This document shows positions 1 through 11,829 of a stretch of 64,000 nucleotides of DNA, one piece after another. The position numbers and the translations under genes are program-made. The DNA lies in the NCBI GenBank assembly GCA_036365145.1, contig JAEOAD010000012.1, forward strand, positions 45,329,001-45,393,000. The letters are read 5' to 3'. The notes beneath the pieces were generated by a model. That model did no database searches, had not been told where the DNA came from, and saw only the letters and a list, made by a program, of their open reading frames with translations. Source of the stretch: Orientallactaga sibirica (Eukaryota > Chordata > Mammalia > Rodentia > Dipodidae). Each line of letters starts with the position of its first letter. Within the stretch, counting starts at the first letter, position 1.

Positions 1-367
1 GTAAGACACCATGTGTCTCAGTTCTTTTATTTCTCAGGTTCTGCTCCTAGAAGCAGTCTGCCCACTTTTGGATAAAACTCCAAGTGCTAATTTATAATTT
101 CAGGTCTGTGGAACCCCTCCTCCCCCCGCCCCCGCCAAATTTGGCGACAGGTGTCAGTCACTAATGCACAGTTTGGACCAGCACATCAGAATTTATATCC
201 ATGGGTGCACAAGGCTTAGGCCAAAGAAATTTTCAGCAGTTTGAGGTACTTGAGGTCTTTTTCCTCAGAAGATACCAAACAGATAGTAAGACAGGGGAAT
301 AATAAATACAGATTGCTATAAAAGCTACAGGAAGGAGAGTGGACTCTGAATATGTAAAAAGCTACAC

Positions 368-492
368 TTTTTTCTTGGTGGTGGTGTTTGAGACCAGGAC
401 TCACTATATGGCCAGGCCGGTCTTGACTTCATAAAACAGCTGTCTCAGCCTCCTAAATACTGTCCTTGCAAGCATACACCAGCACACCCAGC
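368..492 (-). mobile_element. Degenerate B1-like SINE
   Basis: Antisense B1 order is retained (T-run, 'ggccaggccggtcttgac', 'agcacacccagc') but heavily diverged. Confidence 0.4.
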
Positions 493-687
493 AAAATGTT
501 CCACATTAAAAGCACATTTCATTTTGTTTTTTATCATCACTATTTTATTATTGCAGTAACTGAAAAAATATAATTGCTTCTTTAAAGCAGGCTCATATAT
601 GATAACCACATTCATGTATGCACATCAAATCTTTTCACATTTTATGTCAAAAGCACCATGTAAGCCTACGAAGTAAAACTATGAGTA

Positions 688-832
688 TCTGGTGTGGTGG
701 GTGGCTCATGCCTTTAATCCCAGCACTCAAAAGTTTGAATTAGGTGGACTGCTGTGAGTTAGAAGCCAGCCTGGGCTACAAAGGAATTTCCAGGTCAGCC
801 TGGGCTAGAGTAAGATCCTGCCTTAAAACAAA
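688..832 (+). mobile_element. B1 SINE
   Basis: Reads from the 'ggtgtggtgggtggctcatg' head through the CCTTTAATCCCAGCACT box to 'gatcctgccttaaaac'. Confidence 0.8.
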
Positions 833-1605
833 GTCATAGATTTAAATTAGGAACCTCAGCAGTTCAGTGCAACATATAACCAAGTCATAGAGTTCTGAAT
901 CTGAGCCTCACATGTGCTGTCTGTTGGTCAGCTGGCAGTACCAGTGCTATTGGCAGCACAGCATTTTTCTCTCTGAGGAGGAGAAATGTGCCACAGTTGG
1001 CACGCCAACACTGTGCGGAGTTTCTAAATTCCAGCTGAGCCAGGCTCTCCACACTGGGCTTTGGAGACACGAATTTTTATCAGAGAGGAAGTAAGATAAA
1101 ACACAGGGCTGAGTTCATTTTAGGCCACTAACTTATCTGAATCCCAGAAAAGACATAACAAAACAACATTCATCTCCTTCTTCCTCTGGAGTCCTACTTG
1201 TCTTTGTGATTTCATCCCTTCATGGCTACTGACCAACTGGGCATCAGCAAACGCTCCTGCAACATCTTTTGCACTCAGCCTCCCCCGCCGTGACAGCCCT
1301 GTCCTCTGGAAGAGGCTTCCTGTGACTGCATGCCCTCCAGGCTTCCTGTAGTATTCATACCTTACAGCTACATTGCTCTGGTACCTTCTGCCCCTCTGAG
1401 AACCAGCACACACTGTGATTATGATTATTTCTCTACACATCTGCCTCTCCAACAATATTGAAAAGGCAAAGACCATATCTTGGATCTTTACATCCTTGGC
1501 ATCTCCTATGCCTCTTAATAAACTCTACAGAGACTCAGGAAATGAACAAATCAATCAATCAATAGGTAGAGAAAGAGAAAATAGCTTAAGAAAGGAGTGT
1601 AGAAA

Positions 1606-1722
1606 CATTTTTTTTTTTAATTTAAGAAGGGTCTCAGTGTGTGGCTCAGGCTGTACACCAGCTGGCAATCCTTCTGCCTCAGCCTATTAGAGTGCTGGGA
1701 TTACAGGTTTGTACCACCAGGT
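1606..1722 (-). mobile_element. B1 SINE, antisense, old
   Basis: T-run, then 'gggtctcagtgtgtgg', ending in GTGCTGGGATTACAGG and 'taccaccagg'. The diverged body suggests an early B1. Confidence 0.65.
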
Positions 1723-1748
1723 CTCACTTGGAAACAAACCAGCATTTA

Positions 1749-1942
1749 TTTTTTAAATATTTTTATTTACTTAAAAGAGAGTGTGGGAGTATGGGTGTGT
1801 CAGGGCCTCCTGCCACTGCAAATGAACTTCACATGTATGGGCCTCTTTGTGCATCTAGCTTTATATGGGTACTAGGGAATCAAACCTAGGCCATCAGGCC
1901 TTGCACGCAAGCACCTTTAACCACTGAACCATCTCCCCAGCC
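1749..1942 (-). mobile_element. DIP SINE
   Basis: Antisense tail (AAATATTTTTATTTA) to the antisense head CCATCTCCCCAGCC. It retains the 'cagggcctcctgccactgc' block. Confidence 0.8.
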
Positions 1943-2109
1943 TGAAAACAAAGATTTAAATAATATGAGGAAACATCCAAACATTATTCTAATCCTTACT
2001 TTGGATTTTATGTGTATATCCTGCCAATTCCCTTATCTACTGGATTAGCCAGTAAGTGCCAACATGCTTCTCAAACAGAATGGCACAAAGCTACAAGGTC
2101 TTGTGGGAA

Positions 2110-2225
2110 GAGGGATTTACAGAGAGTCCAGTCTGAGCTTTAGATTTGGATCCTATGACCTTACGCTAATCAATCAACCATTTTAGCTGCCTTTGCTCAT
2201 CTGTGAGAAAGTACTCTGCCACCCT
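2110..2225 (+). mobile_element. Possible MIR fragment
   Basis: 'gatttggatcctatgacctta' and 'tgctcatctgtgagaaag' resemble the MIR core but are weak. Confidence 0.35.
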
Positions 2226-2245
2226 AATCAGGCACCTACTTCACA

Positions 2246-2449
2246 TGCTTATGACAGGGTCTCATGTAGCCTAGCCCGGCCTTGAACTTGCTTTGTAGTG
2301 AAAATGATCTTGAACTCTTGATCCTCCTGCCTCTCCATCTCCCAAGTGCTGGGACAACAGATGTACACAACCATGCCCAGTTGATGCAATATTGAGAATC
2401 AAACCCTGGACTTCATGCATGCTAGACAACGGAGCTACATCACCAGCCC
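2246..2449 (-). mobile_element. ID-B1 composite SINE
   Basis: On the minus strand an ID-like tRNA head (GGGCTGGTGATGTAGCTC) is followed by a B1 body ('actgggcatggttgtg'). The dimer order is ID then B1. Confidence 0.65.
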
Positions 2450-3204
2450 AAATATGCTCCTTTATAATTGAGAGAAATCAAACTAAATTATTTAATATGT
2501 ATAAAGACTAATTCACTAGGACCCAGGCTTTTACTCCAAAAACTCCAGGAACAGGAATGAGAGCGAGACATGGAAGCTTAGCTGAGCAAGTTCATTAATC
2601 ATATTCACTAATCAGTGAGGTCCTGTTCCAGTGAGCTTGAGTGAGGAGGCCAGGAGATGCTGGACGCATCCATGGCATGGAGTGGACTTTCTGTCCTTGG
2701 TGGACAAATAATGAAGAATAGAAATGTTTTTGCTCTCTTTGTGTGTGTGTGTGTTTTTTTTAAATTTTTAGGATGGGGAGAGGAAGTTTGGATTTATTTA
2801 CTTTTCATTGATACAAATAGAAAAAAACTAAAATGAAATCTTAGAACAAGTTACACAGATGCATTAAAAAAAATTCAGTGCATCAGCCACATTTGAGTAT
2901 GGCTCTTTCCCTCAAAGGTCAAAGGTAAGTTTCTTAAAGGTCACCTAACAATTCAGACCAACTATTTCCCCGTCTGCACAGATCAGCTCTGTGGATGAAC
3001 TTTTCCTGAACCAATCCATTTTCCCTCCAGCTACTTCCCTTTAACCAGCTGAGCCTGAGGTCAGAATGAGGCTGAGTCTTGGCTGAGTTATAGAAATATC
3101 TGCTATGTTCTAAGTGTGTATATTAAACACCTAGTATTTGCCAGGCACAGAGAAAATAGGGCCTCTTTGCCAGCTTCCCTTCTCGTGTAGAACAGAACAT
3201 CTGT
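2450..3204. other. No recognised feature
   Basis: Unique-looking sequence apart from a short GT run near 2740-2753. I saw no exon-like or repeat signature. Confidence 0.5.
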
Positions 3205-3220
3205 AAAGAAATACTATAGG

Positions 3221-3385
3221 AAATGGGGTGTGGTGGCGCAAACCTTTAATCCCAGCACTCAGGAGGCAGAGGTAGGAGGATCACTGTGAGTTCAAGGCCA
3301 CCCTGAGACTACACAGTGAATTCCAGGTCAGCCTGGGCTAGAGTTAGACCCTACCTCAAAAAAAAAGAAGAAAAAAAGAAGAAAA
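3221..3385 (+). mobile_element. B1 SINE with long A/AAG tail
   Basis: Inserted at AAAGAAATACTATAGG (3205-3220). The target is repeated as AAAATACTATAGG at about 3387-3399. Confidence 0.88.
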
Positions 3386-3399
3386 AAAAATACTATAGG

Positions 3400-3566
3400 G
3401 GCTGGAGAGATGGCTTACCAGTTTAGGGACTTGCCTACAAGGCCAAAGGACCTTGGTTTGATTCCCCAGGACCCACGTAAGCCAGATGCACAAGGTAGCA
3501 CATGTGTCTGGAGCTTGTTTTCAGCATCTGGAGGCCCTGGTGGGCCCATTCTCTCTCTCTTTCTCT

Positions 3567-3601
<35 letters not shown>

Positions 3602-3642
3602 CCTTTATCTCTCTCTCTCTCAAATAAATAAATAAATAATAA
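3400..3642 (+). mobile_element. DIP SINE next to the B1, same target site
   Basis: Begins right after the second copy of the ATACTATAGG target and ends before a third (AAAGAAACACTATAG, 3643-3657). It shows the family layout: tRNA-like head (GGCTGGAGAGATGGCTTA), B box near GTTTGATTCCC, unique body, (CT)n, then (AAAT)n. The (CT)n is long, about 3548-3621. Confidence 0.88.
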
Positions 3643-3734
3643 AAAGAAACACTATAGACAAGTCTATAGTACTGATAAGTGCTATGAGGAAGAGAAATCA
3701 GACAGCAGCAAGGGATAGCCTTATTTAAAAGCTG

Positions 3735-3790
3735 GGTGTTGAATCCTCCTGCCTCAACCTCTTAAGTCCCGAGATTATAGATATGTACCA

Positions 3791-3828
<38 letters not shown>

Positions 3829-3830
3829 CT
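3735..3830 (-). mobile_element. B1 fragment ending in (CA)n
   Basis: Antisense B1 piece 'cctcctgcctcaacctctta' to 'tgtaccaccaca', extended into a (CA)n microsatellite at about 3788-3828. Confidence 0.55.
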
Positions 3831-3859
3831 AGGTGTTGAGAGATGGTGGCCATGTGAAG

Positions 3860-4330
3860 CTCTAGAGAAGGTCAGCACAGGTAGAAGGAGATAACACAAA
3901 GATTCTGAGATGTATGTGAACTTGACATCCAGTCAAGGGGCATACAGAAGGAGGCCAAGGTTGGCTAAAGAGGTGGGAATGAGGGGGCAGTGCAGGGGTA
4001 AAGCCAAAGTCAGGGCCAGAAACTGGATATTGAAGTCCAGTAGGCAATGTGAAGGGTTTGGATTTTATTCTTGGTATAATGGGAGGCCACTGGAAGATGG
4101 GATAAGAAAATGGCTTGGCACAAAGTCCACAGGGTCATTTCTGATGCTGGGAACAAATGAGCAGAGAGAGAGAGAGATCAGTGAGGCCAATGACCATCAA
4201 GGCAGGTGTGGAATAGGGAGGGAAGCAGAATTACCCAGCTTTGGGGCCATATTCATTTTGACATCCAAGAGGAGATGTCAAGAAGACACTGAAGCCTTGA
4301 GTCTAGCAGACTAGAAGCACACATTTGAGT
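3860..4330 (-). mobile_element. Ancient L2-like repeat
   Basis: 'gggtttggattttattcttgg' and 'aatgggaggccactgg' match the reverse complement of an old mammalian interspersed repeat that I read as L2. A 134-codon open frame at 3910-4314 is an accident of this repeat. Confidence 0.45.
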
Positions 4331-5119
4331 GTCATTGGGACCTGGAGAAATCAGTGAGTAAGTGAATTAAAAAAAAAAAAAAACAGAACTCTGGAATTCT
4401 GTATCTCAGAGAAGCCTGCCGAAAAGACAGATGGAAGGTCACTGTGGCGGACTGTGATGATGAAGAAGCCTGCACAGCACCGTCACAAGAAGGGGATGAG
4501 CAACAGAGCCAAATACTACTAGCCGGACATCTAACACTGGTCTGCAATGTGTCGTCTCAGTGCCCCAGCTCTCTATTGCAGTAGAGTATGGCTCACAGAC
4601 CACTGGACTCAAGCCTCTTCCCATCCTGGGCTTCTAATGCCCTGGATGACTTGTCACCGTCTTGCCTTCACTTGTTCCTTCACTGTGCCCCGGGGGCTCT
4701 GTCTGCTGTCCTCACTTCTCCCACTAATTAAAACAACTGTGGATTCCACTAGAAGAAAAAGGAAGTAAAATGAAATGAGTTCATCCACTAACTATCCCCA
4801 AGTCTTTAAAGATTCAGAGACAGTTTTGCTAGGTGTCATTGGGACACCTTGCTAGAACCAAGTGTTCATAGTGTTTCCTCGGATTTCACTCTGTGAATTA
4901 CCTCACCCAGTAGAACAAAGGCCTTAGGGATCTGGTTAAGCAACCTCTCTTCAGTTTAGGCTATAATCTGATCATGCATAGTGTCATACCATGCTGGTGT
5001 GGATCAGCTTTTCAAGTGAAAGGGAGGTGGCCTCAGTTTATTCAACAAAAGTTAAGTTACTCATCTATTTATGCAGAGCTCATTATATATGTAAGAGATT
5101 GCTGTCAATTTCAGATCTT
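4331..5119. other. No recognised feature
   Basis: Unique-looking, with a 15-A run near 4369. Short open frames only, with no splice-site or domain support. Confidence 0.45.
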
Positions 5120-5480
5120 GGAAAAGGATGCATGTCTTAATCTCTTAGGGATGTTATCACAAAATCTATGAATTTTACTTCCCACAACTCCAGAAATTCA
5201 AGATCTGGCATGAGGAGATTGTCTGCTGCTAAACAACCTCATACGATGGATGCACAGGCCTGCTCCCCCACAGCAGACTTTCCTCACCCATAACAACAAG
5301 ACAGCAGCGGTACAGAGACCCGGAGGTCATGGGGGAAGAGCAGCAAGCATGAAGCGGAAACACGCAGACCACAGACAGGGCCACACAGGACCTCTGTCAA
5401 CCTGGCCAGCTTTGACCACCTAACTGATCTATACTCTAATCACAGGAAAGCTGTGAACTGTAGATGTGAGACACGAGCAA
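5120..5480 (-). mobile_element. Possible old LTR remnant
   Basis: 'acttcccacaactccagaaattc' and the following order resemble antisense MaLR-age LTRs. Strongly diverged, no ends found. Confidence 0.3.
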
Positions 5481-6145
5481 TGATATACTTCACTGATTTA
5501 CACAGCTGCCTGTGCTAGCTGATGACCACAGAAAATCATTTTCTAAATTTAAAATGTCAACTTAATATATATCACCTCTCACCCAGCTTCACTCAGACCT
5601 CATTAAGTAGGGGCATCAATCTCATCTTGTGGACTCTATTTTCTCTTTTCTAATTCACATAGTCTTCTGGTATCAACTGCTGACCTTAGGGCTGCAAGCA
5701 GGCTGTATTTAACACTCCCTACTGTGCTAAAGATCTTGCCACTAATTAAACCCCATCACTTCTCCCTGCAGACCCCTAAGGAGCTTTCCATTCTCCCCAT
5801 GCCAGGCACAGGAGAGGCCAACCCAACAACCAGATGGGTGAACAAGTGATCAAAGTGAAATTATCGGCAAACACACAAAGGAGCTGGCAGCATCATACAG
5901 GAGCCATAATACCACTTATTCCTGCAACTAACAGTGGCAGCATTTGAATACTACCAGCTTTCTGTATTAAAAAAAAAAATTCTTCAAGATCCAAATCTCA
6001 GTTAAAAATTTAGCTGGCAGTAAAGAACCTATCCAGAAAGGTCAAGGTAAACTACATAATCTAGTCTTTTTTTTTTTTCACAGCATGATCAAGTTTTTTA
6101 TCCTGTGCTTGGCGGGGAAAAGGTCTATTTACAAAAACATAAATA
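5481..6145. other. No recognised feature
   Basis: No repeat or coding signature seen. Short A-run and T-run only. Confidence 0.45.
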
Positions 6146-6316
6146 GGGTTGGAGAGATGGCTTAGCACTGAAGGTGCTTGCCTGCAAAGCCTAAGGACCC
6201 AGGTTCAATTCCCCAGTACCCATGTAAAGCCATACACACAAAGTGATACATGCATCTAGAGTTTGTTTTCAGAGGCTAGAAGTCCTGGTGTGCCCATTCT
6301 CTCTCTCCCTCTCAAA

Positions 6317-6359
<43 letters not shown>

Positions 6360-6363
6360 AATA
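6146..6363 (+). mobile_element. DIP SINE
   Basis: Head GGGTTGGAGAGATGGCTTAG with B box GGTTCAATTCC, body, and a long (AAAT)n tail at 6314-6362. Confidence 0.85.
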
Positions 6364-7111
6364 TTCAAAAAATAAATGTCTATGTGTGTGACATATTATA
6401 TTATTATATTACATTGTATTAATATCCTTCAACTAATTCTGAGCCTAGAGAAAAAAAATACAGCCCAATATCCATAGCAAAATACTAAAGAGCTTCTGGG
6501 TGGAGAAGGCTACCACAGTCAGAGAAGTAGCTTGGGTTTCAATCTAATTCTTATTTGCTGAAATGCCAAAGTAATTTTTCCATGAGGAAAATGAGGTCAT
6601 TCTTCACAGAAAGGATCACTGTCTCAAAATTCATATGACCAGGAAACATAAGACCGACTAATAAGAGGTTTCAGAAATGTGAGCTAAATAAAGTGGACTT
6701 AAGATGACAAATCTGGGCATGTGATTTGAGTCCCAGAGATACATTAACTGTCCACCCTGAAGCCTTTGTTTTTGTTTCTGTTTTTTTCAGGGAAAAGGCA
6801 TCATCCCATACCAAGGCCACCGCTGGCTGAAGTGTCCCCTACTGCTTCCCAGCACTGAGCTTTTCCAAATAAATATCACGGGAACCCCAACAGGCTGGCT
6901 CCCCCAAGGCTTACCTGGTGCTCTGGACACTATTGGTACCTTGAGGGGGTGGTGAGGTCCTGACATGAATTAGGGTGTTCGTCCAAGTTATCACAAATAT
7001 AGAAATACCAACAAAGCATGCAGGGTGAGGAGACTCAAGCACCATCTTATCAAACTGTTCCGTGGCTTGGTTCCTTCTTGCTTTATCTGTTTCCAGTCTA
7101 TGTAGGAAGAC

Positions 7112-7330
7112 AGTATTGCATGAGGCAACAGAGCATGGGTAAGTTCAAATCCCAGCTTTGCCTTGTCCCAACTGACTGCCACTGGAAAGAACCTCTTACC
7201 TAGTGTCCCCATCTTTGAAATGATGAAGAATAGAGATAATGGTGACTTAGAGCTACTATGATTGTTTAGTAAGAACACAAAGGTGCGCCTGGCATAGAAC
7301 CCAACACTGAGTAAGTAAATGAATATTAAT
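7112..7330 (+). mobile_element. MIR SINE
   Basis: 'gggtaagttcaaatcccagc', the equivalent of 'ccccatctttgaaatg', and 'cctggcatagaacccaacac' occur in MIR order. Confidence 0.65.
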
Positions 7331-7406
7331 TGTGTTTTCTTGTCCCATAATTCAGGTGTAAACAATTCCAAAACGGAGTGAAAAACTAGAAAAACCTCAA
7401 AGATAT

Positions 7407-7762
7407 TGTGGTAGTTTGAGTAGACTGCCCCCAATATACTCAGTGTCTTATGAGCTTGCAGCCACCTGGCTAGAGGCAGGGTCACTGGGTAGATCTTAGG
7501 GTCCAGCCCTAAGGTGTGGTGGTGGGTGTGAGATTCCAATCTAAAGCTACACAAAACATGCCTAGTTGGAGTTCCTGAAGTGTGCTGTGCTATGTGGCTT
7601 TCGATTTGTAGTTTTTCTCTGTGTTTGGTCCTGTGAAAGCAAGCCAGCTTCTTCTGCCATTATGGAATTTCCCTTGGATCTGTAAGGTATAATAAATTCC
7701 TTCCTCCATAACTGTGCCTGGTCTGGAAGTTCATCTCAGCGAACCTGAAGCTGTCTGCTACA
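7407..7762 (+). mobile_element. MaLR solo LTR with perfect 5-base TSD
   Basis: Starts TGTGGTAGTTTGAG, ends CTGTCTGCTACA, and is flanked by GATAT at 7402-7406 and 7763-7767. 356 bases, LTR only, so a solo LTR of the ERVL-MaLR type. The polyadenylation-type motif AATAAA lies in 'tataataaattcc'. Same subfamily as the LTR at 47344. Confidence 0.88.
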
Positions 7763-7767
7763 GATAT

Positions 7768-8809
7768 CTAATTAGGATTCATTTTAGGTAATAAGAGCTT
7801 AAAAATGGTATGTGAGGCATCTATGATTATATAGCCAGTAGGCAACAAGATGAGATTAAAATCTAGGTTCTCTGACCCCCTAAATCAATACTCCTCATGG
7901 GGACAAAGGAGAGATGCTAAGAATAGTTTTAAGAAATATATTAATTAATACTGATGTCAGGAAAATTGTGTTTCCCTCCATGTAGTAGATGCATGTCTTT
8001 TAATGTCTGCTACCAGCCTTCATTCAGCCAGACCAGGCTTTAGTTGCAGGGGAAACAGCTGGTCCAGCCGAGACATGTTGTAGTCACCCTGAGCCTCTAA
8101 ACAAGCCATTATATGGTAACAGCAGATTGGGACCATCTGTCACTGCAGGCCACATATGGCCCCAATAGATTGTAAGAATAAGGTTGTCACAAAAGGTCAT
8201 TAACTATGCATCATTTTTCTGTGATGAGCTCTATAAGCAGAAACAATGACCCTTCCATTTTATCTCTAACTCTAACTCTCTCCAGCACTCAGAGAATCTA
8301 AGGCCAGATAAATCAGGAGTCCTGACAGCTGGAAAATACTAGAAGGCTTCCACTCATTTGCTTTCCTTCCCTTACATGAACCTAAAATCTCTAAAATGTG
8401 TTTTTCCCTCTCTTCATAAGGAACTTCCCTGTACACCTCATGTAACATGAAGGCCATGTTTGTGTTAAATATACTTGAGAAAAGTGAAAGAGTGCGGGGG
8501 AGTGAAGTCACCGGCGTGAGAGATGGAATTGTAACGACAACACACACAAGAAAGAATCCAACAGAGGACAACAAGTGCTGGCGAGGATGTCTGTTGAGTG
8601 GAACACAGTAGAGCTGCAGTGGAAAGAGCAGTGTAGAAGTTCAAGACATCAAAAAAAAAAAAAAACACAACATGACAATGCGATACTAGGTGCACATATC
8701 TGAAGGCTATCAGTCAGAATGTCAGAGCCATCGACCCCCGTGCTTATAGCAGGAAGGCAATGTCCCTGCTGAACAGTGTGGAGGATGCGCATGCTCCCCC
8801 ATGCACTTT
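7768..8809. other. No recognised feature
   Basis: About 1 kb without a repeat I can name. A 15-A run lies near 8651. Open frames are short. Confidence 0.45.
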
Positions 8810-9010
8810 GCCTGACTTTCCCTTGCACACAGTTGCTGGCCTTTCCCTGTGTTCCTGTTGCCCGCTATACCTCCTTCCCCTCTTTTAGCTCAGTGCTAAG
8901 TGATGTACTGAAGCCAGGGATGCAGGCTTACTCTCTCTTTAGAATCCCCAGTGTGAGCACAGTGCCCCATTTACCAGAGATACCCAACAAATGTTTGCTG
9001 AATGAATAAC
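8810..9010 (+). mobile_element. L2 3' end
   Basis: Ends 'caacaaatgtttgctgaatgaa', the typical L2 terminus, preceded by 'gagcacagtgccc'. Confidence 0.55.
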
Positions 9011-9599
9011 CCAATGTGTTTCCTTTCAGCTTTAGCTGCCAAGAGATGCGGAGCCAAATTCAGTTACCAAGTATAGTAATTAGCTCATCCCAGGTGCCTG
9101 GTAACATCTGCTCCCTGCTTCTTTGAGATAGCCTCTGTTCTCTTTCTAGACATAATTGACCCATTTAATGTTTGGTTTCATTTTGTATGCTCTCACAAAT
9201 CCTTTTGAAAGAAGGTGGGGTTTAAATTCAGAATAAATCAATAGTATACAAATTCCTCAAAAGATACCTGTGTTGAGAGAGCTTAGAAGTAAAAGGAAAA
9301 TATTCATGAAAAAAAAAAAAAAGATGCTATACTTCTCAAATCAAATGACTAATACTTCATTATATTTAAATGGATAATTATAAAGAACTATGAGGAAATA
9401 CCAAGTGTGGTAAATGTTTAGTCATCTGATATGTAACAAGTATCTACTTGGTACAAGTTATCCTGCGTGACATGATGGCAAAGACATGCTTGAGACCCCT
9501 GGAACCGAACTTTACTGTGCTGTAGTTTAATGAGATCTGTACACCAATATAATTTTACAAATTATAAAATGTTCATGCCTAAACTAAGAATGTCAAAAG
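9011..9599. other. No recognised feature
   Basis: AT-rich sequence with no feature identified. Confidence 0.4.
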
Positions 9600-9680
9600 G
9601 GGCTGGGGATATATGGTTAAAGGTGCTTGCTTGCAAAGCCTGATGGCCCAGGTTCAATTCCTCAGCCATCCATAGGAAAA

Positions 9681-9720
<40 letters not shown>

Positions 9721-9744
9721 AAAGAAAGAAAGAAGAAGGAAGGA

Positions 9745-9791
<47 letters not shown>

Positions 9792-9870
9792 CTGGATGGA
9801 CACCCATTTGCAGCAACAAAAGCCCCTGGTGTCCACATATATACATACATACTTATTTTTAAAAAGAATG
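9600..9870 (+). mobile_element. DIP SINE (CA/TA-tail type) with internal (GAAA)n
   Basis: Head GGGGCTGGGGATATATGG and GGTTCAATTCC, then a (GAAA)n expansion at about 9676-9791, then 'ggatggacacccatttgcag'. The microsatellite creates long Lys/Glu and Phe/Leu/Ser open frames on both strands. Confidence 0.75.
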
Positions 9871-10044
9871 CCAGAAGACAGGATTTCAACCTGGTAAGGT
9901 CAAAGAAGTTTTCACAGAGGCCATACAATCTGGCCTAGACTTAACAATAAAGATTTAGAGCCAAGCAGAGGCAGTTCTGTCAAGATAAAGAAATAACGAG
10001 AATGGAGGACAAACTGCGGTTGACTGGATAATGTTATTTAACAG

Positions 10045-10245
10045 TCTAACATTTATCTAGCACTCTCTGTGTGCTAGGCATATATTACATGGCTTTTTTT
10101 TTTTTTTTCAAATAATCCTATGGGATAACAAGATAAAGACACCAAACCTTAGAAACTAAATGACTTGCCCAAGGTTACACAGCAATCATCGTGTGTCAGA
10201 GCTGAGACTCAACTGGAGCACTCTAAGTCTTTGTGCTTAAGCTAT
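10045..10245 (-). mobile_element. MIR SINE
   Basis: 'gacttgcccaaggttacacagc' and 'agagctgagactcaac' are the antisense MIR core, and the upstream 'tgtgtgctaggcat' fits. Confidence 0.75.
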
Positions 10246-10247
10246 AG

Positions 10248-10354
10248 TGAATATTTTTTGAGACCATGTAGCCCAATCTGGCCTCAAACTTGGATCCTCT
10301 TGTCTTGACCTCCAAGGGCTTAGATTATAGATGTGTACCACCACACCCATCTGA
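10248..10354 (-). mobile_element. Old B1 fragment
   Basis: 'gagaccatgtagcccaatctgg' through 'gtgtaccaccacaccca', without a full T-run. Confidence 0.55.
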
Positions 10355-10500
10355 CACTATTTCTAGAAGCAAATATTTATACCAGTGAAAAATGGGCAAA
10401 AGGCCAAAAATGTTGGTTGGGGCTGGGTAGTTAATGGACTCTTAGCCAGGATGGGGACGCTGACCTTGGTTCTGTCAGCAAGGAAGAATGAGTGAAGAAT

Positions 10501-10669
10501 TTTTTTTTTTTTTTTTTTTTTTTTTGGTTTTTCGAGGTAGGGTTTCACTCTGGCCCAGGCTGACCTGGAATTAACTATGTAGTCTCAGGGTGGCCTCGAA
10601 CTCTCAGTGATCCTCCTACCTCTGCCTCCCGAGTGCTGGGATTAAAGGCGTGCGCCACCACACCCGGCT
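10501..10669 (-). mobile_element. B1 SINE, young, perfect TSD
   Basis: Flanked by TGAGTGAAGAAT at 10489-10500 and 10670-10681. Near-consensus body, ending 'cgccaccacacccggct'. Confidence 0.92.
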
Positions 10670-11059
10670 TGAGTGAAGAATTTTTAATAGGAGAAAAAAA
10701 TAATATATTTCATAGCCCTTAAGTGCACACTGAATAAATTAATGAGTGAATTACTGAGTGAGTTTTTAAGATAGATTAATCAAGCAACAAGCCGCAAATG
10801 GAATAGATTGACACAGAGATAGATTGAAAGAATAACACTAACAGATTAAAGGGGTAAAAGAAGCAACAAGGGCCTGACAGGACAGGGAGAGAAAAGAAGG
10901 AATAAGCATGGAGATTGGTCGAAGTGAGCAATGTGGCTTGAGCACCTGCAAGGACAGAGATGTGAGGAAGAGACAACAAAGAAGATGTGGCAGAGCAACG
11001 AGAGAAGAGAGTGAGCGGCTGACAGGATCCTCACCCCCACAATGGAACTACTTTGCAAG

Positions 11060-11260
11060 ATAACAACTCAGGAGAGAGATCAGGGTGGAAATAGATAATT
11101 ATGAGTCATCCACATAAAGCAAATCATCAAAACCATGACATAAAACCGCCAAAACCGAGTATGCAAATATAAAAGGCCTTCCACGTAACCCTGAGGAATA
11201 GTAGAAGGAAATGGGGTGGGGAAAGGGCATCGAAAAGGCTCTGAGAAAGAGAACTGACAA
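11060..11260 (-). mobile_element. Possible L2-like fragment
   Basis: 'gagtcatccacataaagc' and 'accctgaggaatag' follow the order of the repeat read as L2. The surrounding 10780-11570 purine-rich sequence may belong to it. Confidence 0.3.
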
Positions 11261-11623
11261 AAGCCCATCTGACCCATTACAAGGGAAGTGGCTATTAAGG
11301 GAGGTGATGGGGGATAGAAATGAGGTGAGGCTGGCAAAGAAAAGAGAAGGGAAAGAGTGAAGAATCAAGGAGGAGATGGCCCACAAGTGAAGGAGAATTG
11401 AAGGAAGGGGGAGGTAAGAACCAACAGGAGAAGGAAGTGAAGAGGAGTGAAGGAGTAAGAAATTGCAGACTAACTACAGGCCAGGGTTTCCAACTCGCAT
11501 GGAGGAGATGGACATAATATCCAGGGGTACAGCAGGCTGAGTGTAAGAGTAAAGAGGCCTAGGAGCCTATAGTACATATCCTACATTTGACACAGGCATC
11601 AGTACATTAAAAAAATCTTATTT

Positions 11624-11805
11624 GTGCTAGAGAGTTGGCTTAGAGGTTAAGGCACTTGCCTGCAAAGCCTAATGACCTGGGTTCAATTCCCCAGTACCCA
11701 TGCATGTATCTGCGGTTATGATTGTAGCTGCTGGAGGCTTTGGCATGCCCTTTCTCTCTCTCTCTTTCTCTCTTCTTGCCACTAAATAAATATTTTAAAA
11801 TCTTA
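11624..11805 (+). mobile_element. DIP SINE, internally shortened
   Basis: Head and GGTTCAATTCC are present. Most of the block between the B box and the CT tail is missing or diverged. Confidence 0.75.
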
Positions 11806-11829
11806 TTTAAGAAAAGCAAGAGGTGCAGG

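Noticed and set aside
3910..4314. 134-codon open frame with basic residues
   Set aside because: It coincides with an ancient L2-like repeat read in antisense. No known domain.
6991..7554. 187-codon open frame on the minus strand
   Set aside because: It runs across a MIR and into the MaLR LTR at 7407. No domain, and the composition follows the repeats.
9562..9938. Overlapping frames rich in Lys/Glu or Phe/Leu/Ser
   Set aside because: Products of the (GAAA)n microsatellite inside a SINE.
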